Shown here piece after piece: positions 18,803 through 28,441 of a stretch of DNA of 64,000 bases. The stretch spans positions 434,001 to 498,000 of the forward strand of contig NZ_JABGCG010000001.1 in the NCBI RefSeq assembly GCF_019799925.1, written 5' to 3'. This stretch comes from Blastococcus sp. CPCC 205250 (GTDB lineage: Bacteria > Actinomycetota > Actinomycetes > Mycobacteriales > Geodermatophilaceae). Every line of letters starts with the position of its first letter. The stretch's first letter is position 1. A program made the translations under genes and the position numbers. The notes beneath the pieces are model-generated. The model was given only the letters and a program-made list of their open reading frames with translations. It had not been told where the DNA came from and did no database searches.

Positions 18803-18852
18803 CGCCTCCGGCGGCGCGGTCGGGGCGCGGCCGGCCGGCCCCGGCGGACCGA

Positions 18853-18958
18853 CGAGGACGTGGTCGATCCGCGCCCGGGGCCTCGAGGGTGGCCGCGACG
18901 TGCGGGTAGCGCGGTCCCACGTCCAGCCCGGGTCGGCGGGTGCGCGCTCATGGTCCAC
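18853..18958 (-). pseudogene. Possible remnant of an endonuclease/exonuclease/phosphatase gene
   Basis: The 198-bp gap 18803-19000 holds no intact gene. On the minus strand a fragment reads GWTWDRATR followed about 10 residues later by RARIDHVLVG, resembling the C-terminal catalytic end of EEP-family hydrolases (G-x-T-W ... RIDHVLV). No start or upstream domain remains. Chance similarity is possible. Confidence 0.3.
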
Positions 18959-19000
18959 GCCACCGGCCGGCTGCCGCGCCATGCCCTCGCGCTGGTCGGG

Positions 19001-20161
19001 TCAGCCGCGGCGGGGGCCGAACGCGACCGCGCGGACGGCGTCGAAGACCGCCGGCGGCTGCGGGGAGGCCCACATCTGGTTGGTCAGCAGCACCGCGGTG
19101 GCGCCGGTGACCGGATCGGTCCACCAGGAGCTGCCCAGCCCGCCGTCCCAGCCGTGGGACCCCGCCGACCGGCCGCCGGGCTCGTCGGTGCGCCGCACGC
19201 CGATGCCCAGCCCCCACCCACCGCCCTCGTCGTCGACCGGCCCGGACTGCTCGGTGAGCATCGCCGCCACGGTCCGCGCCGCCAGGACCCGCCCGCCCCC
19301 GGGTGCCCGGCCCCCGGCCGACAGCATCGCCGCGAACGCCGCCACGTCGTCGACGGTGGACACCAGGCCGTCACCGCCGTCGGGGAACGCCGGCGGCCGC
19401 GCCCACTGGCCGTCGGCGGGGTCGTAGCAGTCGCGGCGGCCGTCCTCGCCGGGCGGCGTCCAGTGCGGGCCCAGCCGCCCGCGGGCGTGCTCCGGGACGC
19501 CGAAGCCCGTGTCGCGCATGCCCAGCGGGACGAGCACCCGGTCGGCCAGGACGGCGGGCAGCGGCCGGCCGGCCGCGCGCGCCACCAGGACGCCCAGCAC
19601 GCTCGCGCCCACGTGGTAGAGCCAGCGTTCGCCGGGCTGGTGTGCCAGGGGCACGGTCGCGACCAGCCGCAGCCACTCGTCCGGCGGGGGCGCGGCCTGC
19701 GGCTGCGGCGGTCCGGCCGGCAGCCCGGTGGCCGCCAGCGCGGCGAGCGTCGGGGTGGGCCAGGGCGCGGTGAAGTCGATCCCCAGCCCGAGCCGGGACG
19801 TGAGCACGTCGTGGACGGAGATCGGGCGGCGCGCCGGCACCGTGCCCGCGGAGGCGTCGGCCGGGTCGGCCAGCACCACCCGGCCGGCCAGCTCGGGGAG
19901 CAGCCGGTCGACCGGCTCGTCGAGGTCGAGGACGCCGTCGTCGACCAGGGCCAGGGCGGCCGCGGCGACGATCGGCTTGGTCATCGAGGAGATGCGGAAG
20001 ACCGAGTCGGGGCGCACCGCGTCGTCCCGGCCGGGGGTGTGCGTGCCCACGGCCCCGCGCGCGACCTCGCCGTCGCGCGCGACCCACCACGCGGCGCCGG
20101 GCACCTGGTCCTCGGCGACCGCCGCGGCCACCACCGCCTCGACGTCCTCCGCCAGCCCCAT
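19001..20161 (-). CDS. Serine hydrolase, beta-lactamase/esterase (class C-like)
   Basis: 386 residues, no signal peptide. S59-M-T-K62 is the SxxK nucleophile motif, YHVGAS near residue 180 replaces YxN, and HGWDGGLGSSW near residue 335 replaces KTG, as in EstB-type esterases and D-aminopeptidase-like proteins. It is therefore more likely an esterase than an antibiotic-degrading beta-lactamase. The ATG at 20161 is the first codon of the conserved region. Confidence 0.88.
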   Translation of the reverse strand: MGLAEDVEAVVAAAVAEDQVPGAAWWVARDGEVARGAVGTHTPGRDDAVRPDSVFRISSMTKPIVAAAALALVDDGVLDLDEPVDRLLPELAGRVVLADPADASAGTVPARRPISVHDVLTSRLGLGIDFTAPWPTPTLAALAATGLPAGPPQPQAAPPPDEWLRLVATVPLAHQPGERWLYHVGASVLGVLVARAAGRPLPAVLADRVLVPLGMRDTGFGVPEHARGRLGPHWTPPGEDGRRDCYDPADGQWARPPAFPDGGDGLVSTVDDVAAFAAMLSAGGRAPGGGRVLAARTVAAMLTEQSGPVDDEGGGWGLGIGVRRTDEPGGRSAGSHGWDGGLGSSWWTDPVTGATAVLLTNQMWASPQPPAVFDAVRAVAFGPRRG

Positions 20162-20257
20162 GCCGCCTCCTCGATCGCCGTCCCCCTGGTAGGACGGACG
20201 CCGCCGCCCGGACTCATCGGCGGCGCCCGGTGCACCACCGAACCCCGAGGAGCCCGC

Positions 20258-20605
20258 GTGAGCGCACCGTCGACCGTGGAGGAGTACCTGGCGGCCCTGC
20301 CGGAGGAGGCCCGGGCCGTGCTGGCCGAGGTCCGCGCCGCCGTCCTGCGCGGCATGCCCGGGGCCACGGAGACCATCCGCTACGGCATGCCCGCCGCGAT
20401 GCTCGGCGACCGGTACGGCCTGCACTTCGCGGCCTGGAAGAAGCACGCGGCGCTCTACCCGGTCCCGGTGTTCGACGGTGACCTGGAGGCCGCGGTGGCG
20501 CCGTACCGCTCGGGCAAGGACGCCGTCCACCTGCGGTACGGCCTGCCCCTGCCGGTGGACCTGGTCGAGCGGATCGCCGCCGCGGTCGCCGACCGCCGCG
20601 GCTGA
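20258..20605 (+). CDS. DUF1801 (YdhG-like) protein
   Basis: 115 residues. VEEYLAALPEEARAVLAEVRAAVLRGMPGATETIRYGMPA and KDAVHLRYGLPLP are the DUF1801 signature; family members fold like the frataxin-like iron chaperone YdhG. Function unproven. GAGGAG precedes the GTG. Confidence 0.85.
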   Translation: MSAPSTVEEYLAALPEEARAVLAEVRAAVLRGMPGATETIRYGMPAAMLGDRYGLHFAAWKKHAALYPVPVFDGDLEAAVAPYRSGKDAVHLRYGLPLPVDLVERIAAAVADRRG

Positions 20606-20608
20606 GGG

Positions 20609-21154
20609 TCAGCCGCGGGCGGCGGCGCGGAAGGCGCCGAGGTAGCGCTTCGTGGCCAGCGACTGCATGCCCCACGCGAGCGGGCCGGCCAGCCGGGCGG
20701 CGCGGGAGGCCAGCCGGGAGAAGACCCGCAGGTGCACCGAGACCTCGCCGGAGGGGGCGATCCGCACGAGGAACGCCTCCTCGCCGCTCTCCGGGTGGCC
20801 CGGCAGCGTGCCGTACGCGAACCCCTGCTCGTCGCCGTCGGCGCGCGCCCACACGACCCGGCAGGGGATGTCGTAGCCGAGCCGGTCCAGGCCCGCGGTG
20901 AGGACGACGACCGTGCCGGGCTCGGTGGGCGGCCCGCTCGCCCGCACCCGCAGGCCGACGCTGCGCTGCGCCCGCCAGCCGAAGACCGCCGCGACGGCCC
21001 GCTCGAACGTGTCCCGGCCGCTGCCGACGACGACGGCGTGCTCGGAGTGCCGGTACCCGGCCGGCAGGACCGGATCGGCCGTCGCGCCGACCTCGGGGTA
21101 GGTGAACGGCACGTCGGCGAGGTCGGCCGGGGAGACGGCGCGCAGGAGTCCCAT
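20609..21154 (-). CDS. DUF1990 family protein
   Basis: 181 residues. FTYPEVGAT at residue 16, GYRHSEHAVVVGSGRDTFERAV and FGWRAQRSVGLRVRASG match DUF1990 (plant and actinobacterial proteins of unknown function). The C-terminal FRVSHRLxR-like segment reads VHLRVFSRLASRAARLAGPLAWGMQ. The ATG at 21154 is preferred over a codon 33 nt upstream because conservation begins there. Confidence 0.85.
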   Translation of the reverse strand: MGLLRAVSPADLADVPFTYPEVGATADPVLPAGYRHSEHAVVVGSGRDTFERAVAAVFGWRAQRSVGLRVRASGPPTEPGTVVVLTAGLDRLGYDIPCRVVWARADGDEQGFAYGTLPGHPESGEEAFLVRIAPSGEVSVHLRVFSRLASRAARLAGPLAWGMQSLATKRYLGAFRAAARG

Positions 21155-21207
21155 GGCCCGAGTCTGCGGGGTCGGTCCCCGCGGCACCGGATAGGTTGAC
21201 CGGCACT

Positions 21208-22065
21208 GTGCTGCCCGCCGTCACCGCCACCCGCTACGTCACCCCGCTGCGCGAGGGTGGCTCGCTGCCGGGGCTCATGGAGGCCGACGACCTCGGCACC
21301 TACGTGGTCAAGTGGCGGGCCGCCGGGCAGGGCGTGCGGGTGCTCGTGGCCGAGGTGGTGTGCGGGGAGCTGGCCCGCGCGCTGTCGCTGCCGGTGCCCG
21401 CCCTGGTCACCGTCGACGTCGCACCCGAGCTGGCCGTGGGGGAGCCCGACCAGGAGGTCCAGGAGCTGCTGCAGCGCTCGGCCGGGGTCAACCTCGGGCT
21501 GGACTACCTGCCCGGGGCGCTGGACTTCGAGGCCGGGGTGGCCGAGGTCGACGCCGGGCTGGCCGGCCGGGTGCTGTGGTTCGACGCGCTGATCGGCAAC
21601 GTCGACCGCTCGTGGCGCAACCCGAACATGCTGTTCTGGCACGGCCGCCTGCAGCTGATCGACCACGGCGCCGCCCTGACGTTCCACCACCACTGGCCCG
21701 GCGCGCAGGCGGCGGTCGCCCGCCCCTACGACGCCGCCCAGCACGCGCTCGTCGAGTGCTCCCCGGACGTCCGCGCCGCCGACGCCGACCTCGCCCCCCG
21801 GGTGACCCGGCCGCTGCTCGAGCAGGTGCTGGCCCAGGTCCCCGACGACTGGCTGGAGGGGCCCGAGCCCGACGAGCCGCCGGGTGCGGTGCGGCGGCGC
21901 TACGTCGAGCAGCTGCTGGCGCGCCTCGCCGCCCGGGACACCTGGCTGCCCGGTCTGGTCTCCGCCGCCGTCACCGGAGGTGCCGGCCGGCAGCGGCCCC
22001 GGGTCGGGCAGAACCGGCCGGCGTGGCTGGGACCGCCGCCGCCCGAGGGGATGAGCCAGCGGTGA
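21208..22065 (+). CDS. HipA-family kinase-like protein
   Basis: 285 residues. Begins TATRYVTPLREGGSLPGLMEADD; TYVVKWRAAGQG carries the ATP-binding lysine; FDALIGNVDRSWRNPNML is the catalytic loop (Asp and two Asn), and LIDHGAALTF holds the Mg-binding Asp. This is the short HipA-like family found with DUF3037 in actinobacteria, not the HipBA toxin, and no HipB-like regulator is present. The GTG at 21208 matches the conserved N-terminus; TAGGTT at 21192-21197 could be its -10. Confidence 0.85.
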   Translation: MLPAVTATRYVTPLREGGSLPGLMEADDLGTYVVKWRAAGQGVRVLVAEVVCGELARALSLPVPALVTVDVAPELAVGEPDQEVQELLQRSAGVNLGLDYLPGALDFEAGVAEVDAGLAGRVLWFDALIGNVDRSWRNPNMLFWHGRLQLIDHGAALTFHHHWPGAQAAVARPYDAAQHALVECSPDVRAADADLAPRVTRPLLEQVLAQVPDDWLEGPEPDEPPGAVRRRYVEQLLARLAARDTWLPGLVSAAVTGGAGRQRPRVGQNRPAWLGPPPPEGMSQR

Positions 22066-22129
22066 GGGACGAATCGGAGCGGGGCGTCCAGCGGTGAGGG
22101 ACAAATCGGAGCGGGGTGTCCAGCGGTGA
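22057..22129 (+). repeat. Tandem 32-bp repeat at a stop/start junction
   Basis: Units 22057-22088 and 22089-22120 differ at two positions, and 22121-22129 starts a third. Each begins CAGCGGTGA, giving a stop for the frame before and a GTG for the frame after. The kinase ends in unit 1 and DUF3037 starts in unit 3. Confidence 0.9.
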
Positions 22130-22524
22130 CCGGCGACCGGGACACCTTCGAGTACGCCGTCCTGCGGGTGGTGCCGCGGGTGGAGCGCGGCGAGTTCCTC
22201 AACGCCGGGGTGATCGTCTACTGCCGTCAGCGGGACTACCTCGGCGTGCGGCTGCACCTGGACCCCGCCCGGCTGCGCGTGCTGGACCCGACCGCCGACC
22301 CCGACGCGATCGCCCGCGCGCTGCAGGCCGTGGCCGACGTGTGCGCCGCCGACGGGGCTGCCCGGGCGGCGGGGCGGGAGGCGCTCGGCTCGCGGTTCCG
22401 GTGGCTCACGGCGCCGCGGAGCACCGTCGTCCAGGCCGGGCCGGTGCACACCGGGCTGACCGCGGACCCCGACGCCGAGGCCGACCGCCTGCTGCGCCTG
22501 CTGGTCCTGCCCGTCAGCGGCTGA
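22126..22524 (+). CDS. DUF3037 domain protein, partner of the HipA-like kinase
   Basis: 132 residues. FEYAVLRVVPRVERGEFLNAGVIVYC is the DUF3037 hallmark; RFRWLTAPRSTVVQAGPVHTGL follows. The kinase/DUF3037 pair recurs in many bacteria, so a joint role (substrate or inhibitor of the kinase) is inferred. The GTG lies within the third copy of the junction repeat. Confidence 0.85.
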   Translation: MTGDRDTFEYAVLRVVPRVERGEFLNAGVIVYCRQRDYLGVRLHLDPARLRVLDPTADPDAIARALQAVADVCAADGAARAAGREALGSRFRWLTAPRSTVVQAGPVHTGLTADPDAEADRLLRLLVLPVSG

Positions 22525-22554
22525 GCCGGCCGCGCGGGGCGCGCGTACACCGCG

Positions 22555-22576
22555 ACGGTGAACGGGACGTGGACGG
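22555..22576 (+). promoter_or_regulatory. Candidate PHO box upstream of phoX
   Basis: Two adjacent 11-mers, ACGGTGAACGG and GACGTGGACGG. On the opposite strand they read CCGTTCACCGT and CCGTCCACGTC, close to actinobacterial PhoP direct repeats containing GTTCACC. They lie 53 bp upstream of TAGCTT (22629-22634), the likely -10 of phoX. Confidence 0.45.
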
Positions 22577-22673
22577 CTCCTTCACGTCCCCTGTGCCCGG
22601 AGGTCATCCCCGCGTCGATCGGCCTGCCTAGCTTCGGGCCGCACCGTTCCCCCAGACCCCTGGAGCCACACCC

Positions 22674-24683
<2,010 letters not shown>

Positions 24684-24690
24684 CGCCGAC

Positions 24691-24726
24691 GACGCGGCCC
24701 TGCCCTCAGGCGGGCAGGGCCGCGTC
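24691..24726. terminator. Bidirectional terminator hairpin
   Basis: Perfect 15-bp stem (24691-24705 with 24712-24726), 6-nt loop. The right arm encodes the last residues of the convergent pterin dehydratase gene. Confidence 0.8.
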
Positions 24727-24999
24727 GATCCGGCGGGCCAGCTCCAGGTCGAGCTCGCTCACCCCGCCGGCGGAGTGGCTGACCAGCGTCAGGTGCAGCG
24801 TGCGCCAGCGCAGGTCGACGTCGGGGTGGTGGTCCAGTGCCTCCGCAACGAAGCCGATCCGCACGATCGCGGCCACGGCGTCGGCGAACGACGGCAGCTC
24901 GACGCTGCGCCGCAGGCCCTCGGCGTCGCCGGACCACAGCGGCAGGGCGGTCAGGGCCGTGGCGACCTCGTCGGACGACAGGCGCGGGGGGCGGGGCAT
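24706..24999 (-). CDS. 4a-hydroxytetrahydrobiopterin dehydratase (PCD/DCoH)
   Basis: 97 residues. LDHHPDVDLRWRTLHLTLVSHSAGGVSELD contains the two active-site histidines and the DLRW/VSHS strand of PCD enzymes; FADAVAAIVRIGFVAEA is the preceding helix. It recycles oxidised pterin cofactor, or acts in molybdopterin-related steps in bacteria lacking pterin hydroxylases. Single gene; its terminator overlaps the 3' end. Confidence 0.88.
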   Translation of the reverse strand: MPRPPRLSSDEVATALTALPLWSGDAEGLRRSVELPSFADAVAAIVRIGFVAEALDHHPDVDLRWRTLHLTLVSHSAGGVSELDLELARRIDAALPA

Positions 25000-25079
25000 G
25001 GCTCCATGGTGACGTGCTGGAGAGGCCTCGTCCCAGGGGCCCGCGGCGCGCGGAGCGTGTCGTGGGGAGGAACGAGGTC

Positions 25080-25790
25080 CTATACGTGCAGGCCGCACTC
25101 GGTCTTGCCGCGACCGGCCCAGCGCCCGGCGCGCGGGTCCTCGCCGGGGGCGACCGGCCGGGTGCAGGGCGCGCAGCCGATCGAGGCGTAGCCGATCTCC
25201 TGCAGCGGGTTGACCGGCACCTGGTGCTCGGCGATGTAGGCATCGACATCGGCGTCGGTCCACGCGGCCAGCGGGTTGACCTTGACCATCCCGCGCTTGG
25301 CGTCCCAGTCGACGACCCGGGTGCCGGCGCGGGTGGGGGATTCGTCGCGGCGCACCCCGGAGCCCCAGGCGGCGTAGCCGGACAGCGCCTGCGCCAGGGG
25401 CTGCACCTTGCGCAGCGCGCAGCACAGGTCGGGGTCCCGCTGGTGCAGCTCGGGCCCGTACTCGGCGTCCTGCTCGGCGACCGTCTGCGGGGCCGTCACG
25501 TCGACCAGGGTGATCGGCATGACGCCGGTGACCCAGTCCCGGGTGCCGATCGTCTCGGCGAAGTGGTAACCGGTGTCGAGGAAGACGACGTCGACGCCCG
25601 GGACGGCGCGCGAGGCCAGGTGGGACAGCAGCCCGTCGGCCATCGACGAGGTGACGGCGAAGGCGTCGCCGAAGGTCTCACCGGCCCAGGCGAGCACGGC
25701 GAGCGCCTGCTCCACCGGGTCGGCGATGCCCTCGAACCGGGCGTCGGCCTCGGCGGCCAGTTCCGGCGTCGCGGCGATGGCGGTCGTCAT
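25080..25790 (-). CDS. cysH: Adenylyl-sulfate (APS) reductase
   Basis: 236 residues. C123-C124 and C206-A-P-C209 form the [4Fe-4S] ligands that mark APS-using rather than PAPS-using enzymes; C232 in KTECGLHV is the catalytic thiolate. The N-terminal FAVTSSMADGLL is the PP-loop-type nucleotide site. It reduces APS to sulfite, which the upstream sulfite reductase takes to sulfide. ATG overlaps the stop of the zinc-ribbon gene (ATGA). Confidence 0.93.
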   Translation of the reverse strand: MTTAIAATPELAAEADARFEGIADPVEQALAVLAWAGETFGDAFAVTSSMADGLLSHLASRAVPGVDVVFLDTGYHFAETIGTRDWVTGVMPITLVDVTAPQTVAEQDAEYGPELHQRDPDLCCALRKVQPLAQALSGYAAWGSGVRRDESPTRAGTRVVDWDAKRGMVKVNPLAAWTDADVDAYIAEHQVPVNPLQEIGYASIGCAPCTRPVAPGEDPRAGRWAGRGKTECGLHV

Positions 25791-25966
25791 CCCTGCTGCA
25801 CCCCCGTTGCGATCAGGCGGACGGAGAACGCCCGCAGGCAGGCGCCGCAGCGCCAGCCCGAGGCCTTCTCGTCCTCGTGCGGGGTCAGGTCCTCGTCCCC
25901 GCAGTACGGGCAGTGGAAGAGCGGCAGCTGCCGAGTTCTTCCCGGGTCGCCGCCCTCCTCGCTCAC
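25787..25966 (-). CDS. Small zinc-ribbon protein of the sulfite reductase operon
   Basis: 59 residues. FHCPYCGDEDLTPHEDEKASGWRCGACLRAFSV holds two CxxC pairs, a zinc ribbon. Such a small protein is commonly encoded between sir and cysH in actinobacteria; its role is unknown, perhaps cluster or sirohaem delivery. Both ends overlap neighbours by 4 bp (GTGA with sir, ATGA with cysH), so translation is coupled. Confidence 0.85.
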   Translation of the reverse strand: MSEEGGDPGRTRQLPLFHCPYCGDEDLTPHEDEKASGWRCGACLRAFSVRLIATGVQQG

Positions 25967-27636
25967 AGCAGCCAGTCCTCGTCCGCCCGGGAGACGTAGT
26001 GGGCGAAGGACTCGCCGTCGGTCCGGCGGTCCAGGAAGCCGCGGAGGACGCGCTCGCAGTAGTCGGCGGTCTCGGCCTTGGTGACCTTGTGGCCGCGGAA
26101 CTTGCGGCCGAAGGTGGCCTCGACGCCGAGGTGGCCGCCCAGGTGCACCTGGAAGCCCTCGACCATCTCGCCGGAGTCGTCCTTGACCATCGAGCCCTTG
26201 AACCCGATGTCGGCGGTCTGGAACCGGGCGCAGCTGTTCGGGCAGCCGTTGACGTTGATGCCGATCGGCACGTCGAAGTCCGGCAGCCGCTTCTCCAGCT
26301 CGGCGTAGAGGTCCTGCGCGTGCTGCTTGGTCTCGACGATCGCCAGCTTGCAGAACTCCAGGCCGGTGCAGGCCATCGTCCCGCGGCGGAACGCGCTGGG
26401 GCGCACCTGCAGGTCGTGCGCGGCCAGCGCGTCGACCAGCGCCTCGACCCGGTCGTCGGGGACGTCGAGGATGACCAGCTTCTGCTGGGTCGTCGTCCGG
26501 ATGCGGCCCTGCCCGTACTCGTCGGCCAGGTCGGCGATCGTGCTGAGCAGCGTGCCGGTGATCCGGCCGGTGCGCAGGGCGAAGCCCACGGCGTTGCGGC
26601 CGTCCTTCTGCCGGCTCACGCCGACGTGGTCGCGCTGGTCGTGCTTCGCGGGGGCGGGTGCCGGGCCGTCGGGCAGCTGCGCGTGCAGGTACTCGTCCTG
26701 CAGCACCTGGCGGAACTTCTCCGGACCCCAGTCGGCCATCAGGAACTTGATGCGGGCGCGGGTGCGCTGGCGGCGGTAGCCGTAGTCGCGGAAGACCGCG
26801 GTGCAGGCCGCCCACACGTCGGTGACCTGGTCGGGCCGGACGAAGACGCCGATGCGCTGCGCGAACATCGGGTTGGTCGACAGGCCGCCGCCGACCCAGA
26901 GGTCGTAGCCGGCCTCGCCGGCCTCGTTGCGGACGCCGACGAACGCGACGTCGTCGATCTCGGGCTCGGTGCAGTGGTCGACGCAGCCGGACATCGACGT
27001 CTTCCACTTGCGCGGGAGGTTGCTGAACTCCGGGTTGCCGACGTACTTCTCGACCGTCTCGGCGATGACGTCGGTGGCGTCGACGACCTCGTCCTCGAGG
27101 ATCCCGGCCAGCGGGCAGCCGAGCATCACGCGCGGCACGTCGCCGCAGGCCTCCATGGTGCTGAGACCGACCGACTCGAGCCGCCGCCAGATCTCCGGGA
27201 CGTCCTCGATGCGGATCCAGTGGTACTGCACGTTCTGCCGGTCGGTGACGTCGGCGACGTCGCGGCCGAACTCGGTGCTGATGCCGCCGAGGACCCGCAG
27301 GGCGTCGCTGGTCAGCTGCCCGCCGTCGATCCGCGCGCGCATCATGAAGTAGGAGTCCTCGAGCTCCTCGGGCTCCAGCACGGCGGTCTTCCCGCCGGGG
27401 ATGCCCTGGGCGCGCTGGGTGTAGAGGCCCATCCAGCGCATCCGGCCGCGGAGGTCGCCCGGGTCGATGGAGTCGAAGCCGGCCTTGGCGTAGATGTCGA
27501 TGATCCGCTGGCGGACCTCGAGGCCGTCGGAGTCCTTCTTCATCCGCTCGTTGGGGTTCAGCGGCTCGCGGTAGCCGAGCGCCCACTGTCCCTGCCCGCG
27601 CTGGGGCCGGTTGCTGGTTCGCGTGGGGGAGGACAC
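25963..27636 (-). CDS. Ferredoxin-dependent sulfite reductase
   Basis: 557 residues. Sirohaem/[4Fe-4S] ligands are C423 and C429 (CTGLEFC) and C465 and C469 (CPNSC). Y72 and C164 have the same spacing (92) as the Tyr-Cys cross-link pair recalled for mycobacterial SirA/NirA. It reduces sulfite to sulfide with six electrons from ferredoxin. Nitrite reductases share this fold; linkage to cysH favours sulfite. GTG start preceded by AGGAAG. The 5' region contains a leader peptide gene. Confidence 0.92.
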   Translation of the reverse strand: MSSPTRTSNRPQRGQGQWALGYREPLNPNERMKKDSDGLEVRQRIIDIYAKAGFDSIDPGDLRGRMRWMGLYTQRAQGIPGGKTAVLEPEELEDSYFMMRARIDGGQLTSDALRVLGGISTEFGRDVADVTDRQNVQYHWIRIEDVPEIWRRLESVGLSTMEACGDVPRVMLGCPLAGILEDEVVDATDVIAETVEKYVGNPEFSNLPRKWKTSMSGCVDHCTEPEIDDVAFVGVRNEAGEAGYDLWVGGGLSTNPMFAQRIGVFVRPDQVTDVWAACTAVFRDYGYRRQRTRARIKFLMADWGPEKFRQVLQDEYLHAQLPDGPAPAPAKHDQRDHVGVSRQKDGRNAVGFALRTGRITGTLLSTIADLADEYGQGRIRTTTQQKLVILDVPDDRVEALVDALAAHDLQVRPSAFRRGTMACTGLEFCKLAIVETKQHAQDLYAELEKRLPDFDVPIGINVNGCPNSCARFQTADIGFKGSMVKDDSGEMVEGFQVHLGGHLGVEATFGRKFRGHKVTKAETADYCERVLRGFLDRRTDGESFAHYVSRADEDWLL

Positions 27637-27732
27637 GGGGGACTTCTTCCTGCGCCGTTCGCCGGGGCCGGTCCCGGTCGGGAGGCGCTGCCAGGTCGGG
27701 GGCGCAGCAGACGCTGCGGGAGAGGACTGGTG

Positions 27733-27819
27733 TCAGCGCGCGGCGCGACACACGGCGCTGCTCACGCGCGCCAGGTCGATGTGACGGCGCGCGACGAGGA
27801 GGACGCCAGCACCGGTCAC
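27733..27819 (-). CDS. Cysteine-type leader peptide of the sulfite reductase operon
   Basis: 28 residues, VTGAGVLLVARRHIDLARVS then SAVCRAAR. The RRHIDLxRV...SAxC pattern is that of short actinobacterial leader peptides found before sulfur-assimilation genes. The GTG follows GACCAT (27827-27832) by 7 nt, so it is probably leaderless. The single Cys codon near the end could make ribosome progress report cysteine supply. The 96 nt between its stop and sir can form GCAGC-GTCT-GCTGC and CCGG hairpins. Confidence 0.75.
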   Translation of the reverse strand: MTGAGVLLVARRHIDLARVSSAVCRAAR

Positions 27820-27833
27820 GCCCCCGATGGTCT

Positions 27834-27858
27834 CACACCGGCCGCGCGACCCGGTGTG
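27834..27858 (-). terminator. Hairpin after cysC
   Basis: 8-bp stem CACACCGG/CCGGTGTG (27834-27841 with 27851-27858), 2 bp downstream of the cysC stop and upstream of the leader-peptide promoter. It would separate the two sulfur transcripts. Confidence 0.5.
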
Positions 27859-27860
27859 AC

Positions 27861-28412
27861 TCACCCGACGGCCGCGGTCCGCTCGTCCATCGCCGCCCGG
27901 ATCAGCCGGACGGACTCGGCCAGCGGCGTGACGGAGGTGTCGACGACCAGGTCCGGCCGGGCCGGGACCTCGTACGGGTCGTCGATCCCGGTGAACCCGG
28001 GGATCTCGCCCGCGCGGGCACGGGCGTAGAGGCCCTTGACGTCGCGCTCCTCGCAGACCTCCAGCGGGGTGGACAGGTGCACGAGCAGGAACCGGCCGTG
28101 CCGCTCCACCAGCGCCCGGGCCTCCTCGCGCGCCGTCTCGTAGGGCGCGATCGCGGCGACGACGACGGTGCCGCCGTGGCGGACCACCTCGCCGGCGACG
28201 AAGCCGATGCGGCGGATGTTGAGGTCGCGGTGCTCCCGGCTGAAGTCCAGCTCGCTGGACAGGTGGGTGCGCACGACGTCGCCGTCCAGGACGGTGACCG
28301 GCCGGCCGTCGGCCTCCAGCTCGGCCACCAGGGCGTCGGCGACGGTGGACTTGCCGGCGCCGGAGAGCCCGGTCAGGAACACGGTGACGCCGGCACGCGG
28401 GGCGCTGCTCAT
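27861..28412 (-). CDS. cysC: Adenylyl-sulfate kinase
   Basis: 183 residues. P-loop GLSGAGKS at 15-22, DGDVVRTHLSSELDFSREHRDLNIRRIGFVA and KGLYARARAGEIPGFTGIDDPYE are the APS kinase signature. It phosphorylates APS to PAPS. Because the local CysH looks APS-specific, this kinase probably serves sulfation or side metabolism rather than the main reduction route. It stands alone, without cysD or cysN in the window. It follows the Rrf2 gene by 29 bp. Confidence 0.92.
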   Translation of the reverse strand: MSSAPRAGVTVFLTGLSGAGKSTVADALVAELEADGRPVTVLDGDVVRTHLSSELDFSREHRDLNIRRIGFVAGEVVRHGGTVVVAAIAPYETAREEARALVERHGRFLLVHLSTPLEVCEERDVKGLYARARAGEIPGFTGIDDPYEVPARPDLVVDTSVTPLAESVRLIRAAMDERTAAVG

Positions 28413-28441
28413 GGGCCCAGTCTCGCCGACCCCGCGGGCGC

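Noticed and set aside
19001..20161. Beta-lactamase conferring resistance
   Set aside because: SxxK is present but the KTG triad is HGW-type and there is no signal peptide, fitting esterase-like family members.
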